In this document: piece by piece, positions 7,545-15,296 of the stretch
Position numbering within the stretch: the first letter of the stretch is position 1
Layout: each line of letters opens with the position of its first letter
Origin: Parasegetibacter sp. NRK P23
GTDB taxonomy: Bacteria > Bacteroidota > Bacteroidia > Chitinophagales > Chitinophagaceae
Length of the DNA stretch: 64,000 nucleotides
Assembly (NCBI RefSeq): GCF_023721715.1
Contig: NZ_JAMDLG010000001.1
Span: forward strand, 1,899,784 to 1,963,783
Direction: 5' to 3'
Notes under the pieces: model-generated
What the model saw: the letters and a program-made list of their open reading frames with translations, nothing else
Databases searched by the model: none
What the model was told of the DNA's origin: nothing
Made by a program: the position numbers and the translations under genes

Positions 7545-10067
7545 TCATTTTTTTTCAGATAGTACCCCGGGAGTGATACTTGTCTTATCCGGCGCCTTTC
7601 TTTTCCGCCATTTCACCACCTCATACCAAAGCACGGAAAATATTCCCGTTCCCACACTCAGCCACAATTGCCAGCCGGAAGGTGGAACAAACCTGAAAAA
7701 GGCTGCAAAAGAAGGAATGAACATGATAATGCCCCACAACAATACCGCTACACCAATAGCTGGTAACATCAGGCTGTTCTTATAACGAAGCGTGGTAAAT
7801 ACCGAATAGTAAAAAGACCTGTTCACCAGCGTCAGCATTACATTCGCGGTAATCAGCGTTGTAAACACCATCGCCCTGGTAACCCCTTCTCCCGCGTAGG
7901 AACGCACGCCGGCCTGGTACACCAGCAGGATACCCAATGTAATCATCAAACCCTGGACAATACTCGTAGACAATTCTTTTATATTAAAGAATGAAGTGCT
8001 GATTTTATGTGGCGGCCGCTGCATGGCATTAGGCTCGGCGGGTTCATTTTCAAATACGATGGAACAGGTGGGGCCCATAATCAGTTCAAAGAAAATAACA
8101 TGTACCGGCGTGAAGATGTTGGGATACAGCCAACCCAGTGATAATGGAATAAATACCGTCAGGATGATGGGGATATGAATGGAGATAATATAACGGATGG
8201 CTTTTTTGAGGTTCATGTAAATTCTTCTGCCTGTGGCCACGGCATCCAGCATATTGCCAAGGTTGTCGTTCACCAAAACCAGCGATGCGGCTTCTTTCGC
8301 GACCTCAGTTCCTTTTTTACCCATAGCGATGCCAATATGCGCCGCTTTAAGCGCAGGACCATCGTTTACGCCATCGCCAGTCATGGCCACCACTTCCTGG
8401 TTGCGCTTCAGCGCTTTGATGATCCGGAGTTTGGCTTCGGGGAACATGCGGGTGAAAAGCTGGCGGTTGGTTACTTCCCTGTCCAGTTGCGCATCGCTCC
8501 ATTGCATCAGTTCATCGCCGTTTACGGTAGCGCCTTTGATGCGCAATCCGATCTGGTTCGCGATGGCGGTGGTGGTAATGGCATTGTCGCCCGTAATGAT
8601 TTTCACCTCAATACCTGCGTTGTAAAAACCTTTCAGTACCTCGGCGATATTGGCTTTGGGCGGATCGTAGAAAGCGACCAGTCCGAGCAGTTCAAAAGGG
8701 AGCTCCTGCTGCTGTTCGGGAAAAGTGCTGCCTTTCCAATCCGATTTCGCGACCGCAAGTACCCGTAACCCTTCCGCTGAAAATGCTTTGGCTTTCTCCA
8801 CAACAGCAGCGCGTTTTTCTTCACTTAGTGTGGTGATGGCCAGTAGAGCCTCCACGGCGCCTTTGGCGGCGATGATTCTTTGCCCATTCGTATCTTCAAA
8901 AACATGGGTCATCATGGGCGGTTTCCCGGAGAGGGGATATTCGTGCACCATGCTGAAGCGTTCTTTCATGGCATTTTCGCCAAAAGCATGGTGCAGGGCT
9001 ATTTCCATGGGATCGAACGGAACGGGTTCGCTGGCCCACATAGCCGTTTCTATCAATGTTTTTCCTTCTTCGGAAAGAGGATCGGATTGAAGGTTGTTTA
9101 CTGTGAAAACCTGCGCCAGATCCATCCTGTTCTCAGTGATGGTGCCGGTTTTGTCTACGCAGATTACGGTAGCGCTGCCCAGAGTTTCCACCGTTTTCGT
9201 TTCTTTTACGATCACACCCATTTTCATCAGCCGCCATGCGCCCAGCGCCATAAAGCTGGCAAAGGCGACGGGTATTTCCTCCGGCAAAATGCTCATCGCC
9301 AGGGTGAGGGCCTGTAACAGACTATCCAATAAGTTGCGCGTTTGTAAAAAGTGTATGGCCCATACGAGCAGGAAAACAGCCGCTCCGGCGATCACCATGC
9401 CTTTCACGAAGTGCGCGATCTGTATTTCAAGCGGCGATTTCACCTGCGCTATCTCCTGTAGTTGTTTGCCGATGGCGCCCATGCGTGTGGCGTTCCCGGT
9501 AGCGATGGCTTCGAATACCGCTCTTCCTCCCGTGGCGATGGTACCGCGGTACACCTGGTGCTGAGCAGGATCTGAAGATTTCGATACCACCATGGCTTCT
9601 CCGGTGAGCATGGATTCGTTCACCGAAAAATCATTCGATAATACGATGATACCGTCCGCCGGAATCAGTTCTCCTTCCAATACCACCACCATATCACCCG
9701 GAACGATGTCATCCGTGTGAATACTGATTTCTTGTCCATCTCTGATCACGGTGCTGTTCGGGGCGGTGAGCGCGTTCAGTTTTTTCAGCGCGTTGCCGCT
9801 GCGCCTGTTCTGGTAAATAGAGATGCCCGCGACAAACAGGATGGAGCCTGCCATAAAATAAGCTTCCTGCCGCATGCCGCTGATGAAATAAAGCGATGCC
9901 GCGGCGAGGAGCAACAGGATCATGGGTTCACCCGCCAGGTCAAGCAACAGCGAAATGAAGGCCGGCCTTTTTTTGTGTACGATTTTATTGGAGCCATGCC
10001 GTGCCCTTATCATTTCTACAGCCTGGCTGGAAAGCCCTGTAATGGTTGGATTGATGGTTTCCGGCAT
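7545..10067 (-). CDS. Cation-translocating P-type ATPase (P2-like)
   Basis: An 840-residue inner-membrane ion pump. Landmarks: N-terminal cation-ATPase segment, SMLTGEA actuator motif near residue 153, PEEIP in transmembrane helix 4 (about 262), phosphorylation site DKTGT at Asp305, and the hinge MTGDGVNDGPALKAAHIG. It resembles Ca2+/P2-type pumps, but helix 6 reads FELIMGPTCSIVFENEP rather than the usual NLxxDxxP ion site, so the transported ion is uncertain (Ca2+, Mn2+, H+ or other). A Crp/Fnr-like dyad (10166-10179) lies about 100 bp upstream of the start. No metal-binding N-terminal domain of heavy-metal pumps. Confidence 0.92.
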   Translation of the reverse strand: MPETINPTITGLSSQAVEMIRARHGSNKIVHKKRPAFISLLLDLAGEPMILLLLAAASLYFISGMRQEAYFMAGSILFVAGISIYQNRRSGNALKKLNALTAPNSTVIRDGQEISIHTDDIVPGDMVVVLEGELIPADGIIVLSNDFSVNESMLTGEAMVVSKSSDPAQHQVYRGTIATGGRAVFEAIATGNATRMGAIGKQLQEIAQVKSPLEIQIAHFVKGMVIAGAAVFLLVWAIHFLQTRNLLDSLLQALTLAMSILPEEIPVAFASFMALGAWRLMKMGVIVKETKTVETLGSATVICVDKTGTITENRMDLAQVFTVNNLQSDPLSEEGKTLIETAMWASEPVPFDPMEIALHHAFGENAMKERFSMVHEYPLSGKPPMMTHVFEDTNGQRIIAAKGAVEALLAITTLSEEKRAAVVEKAKAFSAEGLRVLAVAKSDWKGSTFPEQQQELPFELLGLVAFYDPPKANIAEVLKGFYNAGIEVKIITGDNAITTTAIANQIGLRIKGATVNGDELMQWSDAQLDREVTNRQLFTRMFPEAKLRIIKALKRNQEVVAMTGDGVNDGPALKAAHIGIAMGKKGTEVAKEAASLVLVNDNLGNMLDAVATGRRIYMNLKKAIRYIISIHIPIILTVFIPLSLGWLYPNIFTPVHVIFFELIMGPTCSIVFENEPAEPNAMQRPPHKISTSFFNIKELSTSIVQGLMITLGILLVYQAGVRSYAGEGVTRAMVFTTLITANVMLTLVNRSFYYSVFTTLRYKNSLMLPAIGVAVLLWGIIMFIPSFAAFFRFVPPSGWQLWLSVGTGIFSVLWYEVVKWRKRKAPDKTSITPGVLSEKK

Positions 10068-10165
10068 AATGGGGGATTGAATGGATTTTAAAGGTATGGT
10101 TTTAAGCCGGATAGAACCAAACTACGCTTTATTCAACCTCCTGCATCCTTCCGCCCGGGTTCAAC

Positions 10166-10179
10166 GCGCCAAATGGCAA
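10166..10179. promoter_or_regulatory. Candidate Fnr-like dyad upstream of P-type ATPase
   Basis: GCGCCAAATGGCAA matches the TTGCCA-WW-TGGCAA motif at 12 of 14 positions, with a perfect GCCA-AA-TGGC core; a further TGGCAAAA half-site follows at 10185-10192. It sits 100 bp before the start of the leftward ATPase gene. Confidence 0.35.
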
Positions 10180-10232
10180 CCTAATGGCAAAAACCTCGTG
10201 TAGCCAACTTCCCGGGAATCGCAGATGTTACT

Positions 10233-12830
10233 TTATTTTTCAAACAGAAATAATTTATGCATCGGATGTTTGCCCGGGGCTCCGTTTTCACCTTTTGCCA
10301 GTATTTGATCAATAACTTTTTCGAGATTAGCCATACTTCTGTCGGAAAGTACCCAGCTCATCGGTACATCCGCTGCGTTTACGGGAAGCGGAATATTGAT
10401 AAAACAACCCTTAAGAGTATCTTCCACCATTTTCCGGAGCGATTCGCTGTAAATGCGGGAGTATCCACTGCGAACATTGTACATTCCCTGCGCGATGGAA
10501 TTGATTTCATTGAGGAAGCTGGTGGATTGAAAATTGCCGTCTTCGCCGAACCTCAGGTGCAGCAGGTAGGGGATGAAACCTTTATTCTTTAAACCGTCCT
10601 TCAGCAGTGTGAGTATTTCGAGCATGGTCTTAGAGCCGGTATTCTCAGCGTATCCTCCGTCGACATAATGAAATACCCTTTTGTCGTTTAGCGCTACCGC
10701 CGCCGAAGGAGAAACGAGGGGGAACCTCGCGCTCAAACTCATGGCGGTGCTGTAATTGATGTTCCGGGGCAACTTTTTGGAGAATATATCTCTTTCATCG
10801 TTGAGGAGGAAAGCGTCTCCCTTTGTAACGGGAACAACATTGCTCAGGTAACATTGAAGGCCACTTTCCACCTCCGTGGTGTTGATGAACCAGGCGGGAG
10901 TGGTGGGCGCCGCGTTTTCAGGCGATAGAAAAACCCTGCCGAATGGGTTTAAGGTATTTGTTTTGGAGAAGATGGATTCATAAGAATTTTCCCAGGCTTT
11001 TTCCAGCGCCACCGCCCTGTCGAACCGCTCGAATTGAACAGGCCACAGGTTATTCAGCAGGTCGGCGAAGAAAAACTTGGACAACACCGGAGAAAGCTGG
11101 TCCTTCAGAAAAAATTTCCTGGTCACCTCCCTGAAGTTGATCGGTCTTGAAGCAGTATCGAGGTAAGCGATGGAATGAAAAAAGCCAACGCCAACAGTGC
11201 CGCCGGAAACGGATGAGTAGGCGTAAATGTGATTTTTGAAATCTGGGAATGCGTCTTGCAGGGCAGCCATTAACATCGCGGTGAAAGCGCCTGTGCGGAG
11301 TGCGCCTCCTTCCGCGGTGATGAAGATAACCGGCGTTCTTCCTTTTGGATGAGCGGTGTCGTAATAAGGGGAGGTGGAAACTGTGGCTGTTTTTTTGCTG
11401 TTCGAATGGTTATCGGCCCATTGCTGAAAATGAGAAAGCATCGGTGTCCGGCTGGTTTCATAAGAACCTGTGGTACGCACCGGATGGTCTATGTTGATGT
11501 ACGAAACGATCAGTACCCAGGCCACAAGCAGCCACCGGAAAGAAATGGGCACATTACGCTTGTAGCGCGCATCCAGGAAAAGAAGCCCCGCGTAAATTCC
11601 CTGCCAGCAGGCGAACGATAAACAAACCAGCCCGGGTGAGCCGATCCATTCCGGGGAAAGAATAAATCCGAATGAAATCAGTATGATGGTAACAAGGGAA
11701 CCCAACGCGATAACGCCTACCTGTTTGTGAAGCGTTTTGTAAAAAGCGGGATTCAGCTTAAAAACCCATCTGTAATAGCCGTTTTCGTTTTCCTTTCTCT
11801 TAAAGTATAATTTGTTTTCCTGCTGAAAAGGTTTTTTGTTGAGCACCAATATGCTATCCGGATGTTTTCTTTCGTCATCCGTAAGTTCCTCCGACAAAAC
11901 ATAAGTAAACTCTGATTTTTTAAATTCAATATCTCCTTTGTTAAAACCTTGTGGAGGAATTTCCGATTTCACTACAAAGTCTTGAGGGAACTGATTGCCA
12001 TTCTCATCTGGAGGTCTCTTGCCGTTCATGAAAGGTTTAATGCTGGCAATGAATTTTTCGTAGGAGGTTCTTACATTGTCCCAGTCTCGATCAATGTAAA
12101 CATTCTCTTTCCTCACAAGGAATACATAATCATTGTAAATACCGAAAAGCTTTTTACTCCACTGGTCCTCAATATGGTTTAATTTGAAAAATTTTGCCAG
12201 TTCAGGGTACGTTTTCTGAAACCTTCCGATGATCCATTTCCTGTCGAGATAAAACCTCACCAGGAATTGCGTGAGCAGGATCGTGATCACAAAAATGACG
12301 ATGAACGGCCAGTTTATTTCGAATTTTTTTATTTCATCAAAACGGGTAGTGGTAAAGAATACAAAGCTGAAGCTGATGAGGATGATGATGAAAGGCAGGA
12401 TAAGATACGAGATGCTGAAAAATGCCTGCAATTGCTTCCGGTATTCCACCCTTTCGGACGTGAGGGCGAACGCTGAATTGTCTGTGATATAGAGTTTGTA
12501 GCGCACGCCGAATTCCGCCACTACGCTCCATACCACCAGTCCCGCGAACAGGGAAAACATGGGGCCGGGACGGAAGCTCCTGAGGTCTTCCGCGACAATC
12601 AGTATCACGTCTTTCCCTTGTGGGAGCAGCAGGAAAAAGAGCAGGGCCAGTAAATTGAACAGGAAGAAAAAAATGGTTGGCCTGAATACTTCTACGATAT
12701 CGGTTATTTTTTCGTGCCGGGGTATGCCTTTTCCCACAAACCTCAGCTTGAGGTATTCGTCTTTAAGGAATAAAAAGATGTAGAGTAAAACACCGCCTAA
12801 ATAGCCCAGAATTCTGTTTATGATGTTCAT
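10233..12830 (-). CDS. Membrane-anchored patatin-like phospholipase
   Basis: An 865-residue protein with about eight hydrophobic segments: several in the N-terminal 230 residues and three or four more at about 370-450, then a patatin-type Ser/Asp hydrolase domain. Catalytic parts: oxyanion loop EGGALRTG near residue 508, nucleophile elbow SSVSGGTVG near 540, and the Asp of YVDGGYAENTG near 725, forming the Ser-Asp dyad. Patatins cleave acyl esters of phospholipids. The combination with a large membrane part is uncommon; whether the hydrolase faces cytoplasm or periplasm is not evident. Located 11 bp downstream of a secreted protein gene, probably one operon. Confidence 0.85.
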   Translation of the reverse strand: MNIINRILGYLGGVLLYIFLFLKDEYLKLRFVGKGIPRHEKITDIVEVFRPTIFFFLFNLLALLFFLLLPQGKDVILIVAEDLRSFRPGPMFSLFAGLVVWSVVAEFGVRYKLYITDNSAFALTSERVEYRKQLQAFFSISYLILPFIIILISFSFVFFTTTRFDEIKKFEINWPFIVIFVITILLTQFLVRFYLDRKWIIGRFQKTYPELAKFFKLNHIEDQWSKKLFGIYNDYVFLVRKENVYIDRDWDNVRTSYEKFIASIKPFMNGKRPPDENGNQFPQDFVVKSEIPPQGFNKGDIEFKKSEFTYVLSEELTDDERKHPDSILVLNKKPFQQENKLYFKRKENENGYYRWVFKLNPAFYKTLHKQVGVIALGSLVTIILISFGFILSPEWIGSPGLVCLSFACWQGIYAGLLFLDARYKRNVPISFRWLLVAWVLIVSYINIDHPVRTTGSYETSRTPMLSHFQQWADNHSNSKKTATVSTSPYYDTAHPKGRTPVIFITAEGGALRTGAFTAMLMAALQDAFPDFKNHIYAYSSVSGGTVGVGFFHSIAYLDTASRPINFREVTRKFFLKDQLSPVLSKFFFADLLNNLWPVQFERFDRAVALEKAWENSYESIFSKTNTLNPFGRVFLSPENAAPTTPAWFINTTEVESGLQCYLSNVVPVTKGDAFLLNDERDIFSKKLPRNINYSTAMSLSARFPLVSPSAAVALNDKRVFHYVDGGYAENTGSKTMLEILTLLKDGLKNKGFIPYLLHLRFGEDGNFQSTSFLNEINSIAQGMYNVRSGYSRIYSESLRKMVEDTLKGCFINIPLPVNAADVPMSWVLSDRSMANLEKVIDQILAKGENGAPGKHPMHKLFLFEK

Positions 12831-12841
12831 GGTTAAAGGTT

Positions 12842-14209
12842 TTAATTGGTGACTACTTTTTTAAGTCCGGACAAGCCTATATTCATTCCAAAGTAATTCG
12901 CGTAGGTTGGGTCGGCACCGAACCTGCCCCTTACAATTACGCCGGCGATCAACTGTAGGTTGGAGGTGATTTTTTCCCGCAGTTCGAAGTTGGTCAGGTG
13001 AAAAGTGAGCGTTTTGTCTCTTCCATCGCCTGGCGCATTGTTATTCGCCGATACCGGCACCGCGTACCGCGTGGCTTTTCCGAATGTGGGTTGAACGAAG
13101 AGCTCGCCTCCATCCCAGAGTTGTGCGGTTAAGGTAACGCCCGCACCATAGTAAAAACTGAGCCTGGTTACTTTGTTTTCAGTAACAACCGTTTCGTTCA
13201 GGGAGGCTTTGAAAGGGTTGTCGTCCCTGATGCGTGCGCTGACTAAGGAAAGGTTATCCTGTGTTATGATATCTTCCACCTGCTGTATGTTTTCCAACGT
13301 ATTCTTTGTGGTCCAGGAGTCTACGAAAAATTCTGAATGCAGGTGAAAAAGAACATCGAGGTGCTCGTTTTCAACCAGGGCGATCGTGGGTTGGAAATAA
13401 AAGCTTACGCTAACGTTGTTGGATACGGTTTGAAGTTTGTTGTACTGCCGGTAGAATGGTGTTCCGGGTACCACCGGATCAAGTGGGTTAACCTTTGTGG
13501 TGTCTGTATAAGCGTAACTACTGTTTAAACTGTCGCCACCAATGGAATAATTGATCTTCATTATGCCGAGGTTCATGCCAAATTTCCGCCAGAAACTACT
13601 TTGAAAAAGCGGTTCAATATTGGGCGCGTATACGTTAAGGTGTCCTACATAGCCGGAATTTGATTGGTTGTTGAAATCGAAGTTAAAGGCATTCAGGTAA
13701 GTGAACCCGGCATCTTTTTTTATGAATTCTTTGTTCTTATCTTTCGCGATTGAAACATGCAGGAGACCGCTTTCAGAAATATCTTTGTTTACCCCTGCCG
13801 AATCCTGCAACCCAAGCATGAAGAACTCCGGTGTATATGCGTTCACCGCACGAAGCGTTACTACGACTTTCACCAAGGTATCCTTGTAATATGTCTCAAA
13901 ACTGGAAGCAGGGATAGTGAATGGGGTCATCCCGATGGTTGGATCGCTTGCCGGGGCCGCCGTTTTTGAAAACACGCCAATCTTTAACCAGAGATCTGGG
14001 GTTGCTGCAGTGGAGCGTGTCTTCTTGTACCGTAGTTTTACAGTTATTTCTTTTTGAACGGAAGCAGGACCACCATTACCGGATTGTACATATGGTACCT
14101 CAACGTTTCCCCTTGAAACGATCTGGCAAATTTGCTGTTGCGGACCTGGTTGGCTGTAAGTGAATGTGGTGAGCAGGATGAAGATGAATCCTGTGAATAG
14201 AATTTTCAT
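12842..14209 (-). CDS. Secreted/outer-membrane protein of unknown function
   Basis: A 455-residue protein with a clear signal peptide (MKILFTGFIFILLTTFTYSQ). The rest is rich in alternating beta-type segments, Asn, Thr and aromatic residues, with a C-terminal half that looks like outer-membrane strands (GELFVQPTFGKATRYAVPV, LQLIAGVIVRGRFG). I do not recognise a family. The ATG at 14209 is chosen because it starts the signal peptide; a GTG 63 bp upstream would bury it. It precedes the patatin gene by 11 bp, so the two may act together at the envelope. Confidence 0.75.
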   Translation of the reverse strand: MKILFTGFIFILLTTFTYSQPGPQQQICQIVSRGNVEVPYVQSGNGGPASVQKEITVKLRYKKTRSTAATPDLWLKIGVFSKTAAPASDPTIGMTPFTIPASSFETYYKDTLVKVVVTLRAVNAYTPEFFMLGLQDSAGVNKDISESGLLHVSIAKDKNKEFIKKDAGFTYLNAFNFDFNNQSNSGYVGHLNVYAPNIEPLFQSSFWRKFGMNLGIMKINYSIGGDSLNSSYAYTDTTKVNPLDPVVPGTPFYRQYNKLQTVSNNVSVSFYFQPTIALVENEHLDVLFHLHSEFFVDSWTTKNTLENIQQVEDIITQDNLSLVSARIRDDNPFKASLNETVVTENKVTRLSFYYGAGVTLTAQLWDGGELFVQPTFGKATRYAVPVSANNNAPGDGRDKTLTFHLTNFELREKITSNLQLIAGVIVRGRFGADPTYANYFGMNIGLSGLKKVVTN

Positions 14210-14458
14210 GGAAGGCTGATTTGGTTTAAAAAATGGGGCGGGGGCCTGTTTAAAAGGCCCTTCCGTGCACACTAGTGAGCTTTAAACCAAAAACAGCATT
14301 CAGCTAGGGGGAGATTAACGCTTCTGTAAAATATGATTTTTTCTGATAATATAATATTATTATGATTCTTTTTTTTGTCGTGAATTACCCATATAAATTA
14401 CGGAAAGCCCCCTTTGGAGAGCAATCAGTCTGGGGTATCTTAGGGGGAATCAACTTTT

Positions 14459-15094
14459 ATGGAAACAGTTAAAACGATAGATCAATATTTCGAGCGATAT
14501 ACTCAGAAGCAGAAACACTTGTTGCAGCAAATGCGGTCCATCATCGCGAAAGCCGCTCCTTCCGCCACGGAAATCATCAGTTATGCAATGCCTACTTTTC
14601 AACTGCATGGCAACCTGGTGCATTTCGCCCTGGCAAAAAATCACCTGGGGTTTTATCCTTCGCCTTCCGCCATCACGAAGTTTGAAGATAAGTTGAAACC
14701 GTATACTACCTCCAAAGGTGCTGTTCAGTTTCCCCTGAATAAACCTCTGCCTGTTCAACTGATTACAGAAATGGTGCGTTTCCGCGTTAAAGAGAATGAA
14801 GAGAAATTCAGAAAGAAATCGTTGCGAATTTGCAAGAACGGGCACCAATACTACAAAAGCAGTGATTGTCCCGTTTGTCCGGAATGCGAAAAAATGAAAA
14901 AGCCCTTAGCCGGTTTTGGGGCGGAACTTGCCGCACCCGCGAGAAGGGCGCTGGAAAACGCCGGCATCACTACTGTAAAACAGCTTGCGGCTCATACAGA
15001 ACAAGAAGTACTGGCCCTCCATGGCATGGGTAAGGCGTCGTTACCGCTTTTGAGAAAAATGCTGCAGGAAGCCGGAAAGACGTTTGCGAAGTAG
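14459..15094 (+). CDS. DUF1801 domain protein with zinc ribbon and HhH tail
   Basis: A 211-residue cytoplasmic protein with three parts. Residues 1-115 are a DUF1801 (YdhG-like) domain (YAMPTFQLHGNLVHFALAKNHLGFYP). Residues 120-145 form a small ribbon with CKNGH...CPVCPEC, four Cys and one His suited to zinc. Residues 150-210 resemble the helix-hairpin-helix of the RNA polymerase alpha C-terminal domain (ARRALENAGITTVKQLAAHTEQEVLALHGMG). The tail suggests nucleic-acid or protein contact; the family's function is unknown. Stands alone between a divergent gene and the adhesin. Confidence 0.85.
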   Translation: METVKTIDQYFERYTQKQKHLLQQMRSIIAKAAPSATEIISYAMPTFQLHGNLVHFALAKNHLGFYPSPSAITKFEDKLKPYTTSKGAVQFPLNKPLPVQLITEMVRFRVKENEEKFRKKSLRICKNGHQYYKSSDCPVCPECEKMKKPLAGFGAELAAPARRALENAGITTVKQLAAHTEQEVLALHGMGKASLPLLRKMLQEAGKTFAK

Positions 15095-15175
15095 CACATC
15101 AGCTTATCTAACGTAAATGCACATCCGATGTATACATTCCATCAAAACTTTCCCCAGATGATGTTTTTTGATTAA

Positions 15176-15189
15176 TTGACATTTGTCAA
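15176..15189. promoter_or_regulatory. Fnr-like dyad upstream of adhesin gene
   Basis: Perfect palindrome TTGACATTTGTCAA (TTGAC-N4-GTCAA), differing from the 4635 dyad by one symmetric base. It is centred near -71 relative to the start expected from the TAGTTTTG box at 15241, a class I activation distance. Confidence 0.5.
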
Positions 15190-15240
15190 AAAACACTCCG
15201 TTAATGGTTTTTACTTATTCCGAATAAGGGAGGCTTAGAA

Positions 15241-15248
15241 TAGTTTTG
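15241..15248 (+). promoter_or_regulatory. -7 promoter box for adhesin gene
   Basis: TAGTTTTG, a perfect TAnnTTTG element 49 bp before the ATG at 15297. Confidence 0.5.
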
Positions 15249-15296
15249 CCCAAACTCACTGACAGAAAAGTGAATCTTCCCCCAAATCCAATACGT

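Noticed and set aside
8175-8768. 197-codon ORF antisense to the P-type ATPase
   Set aside because: No protein-like features; the ATPase motifs on the other strand account for the open frame.
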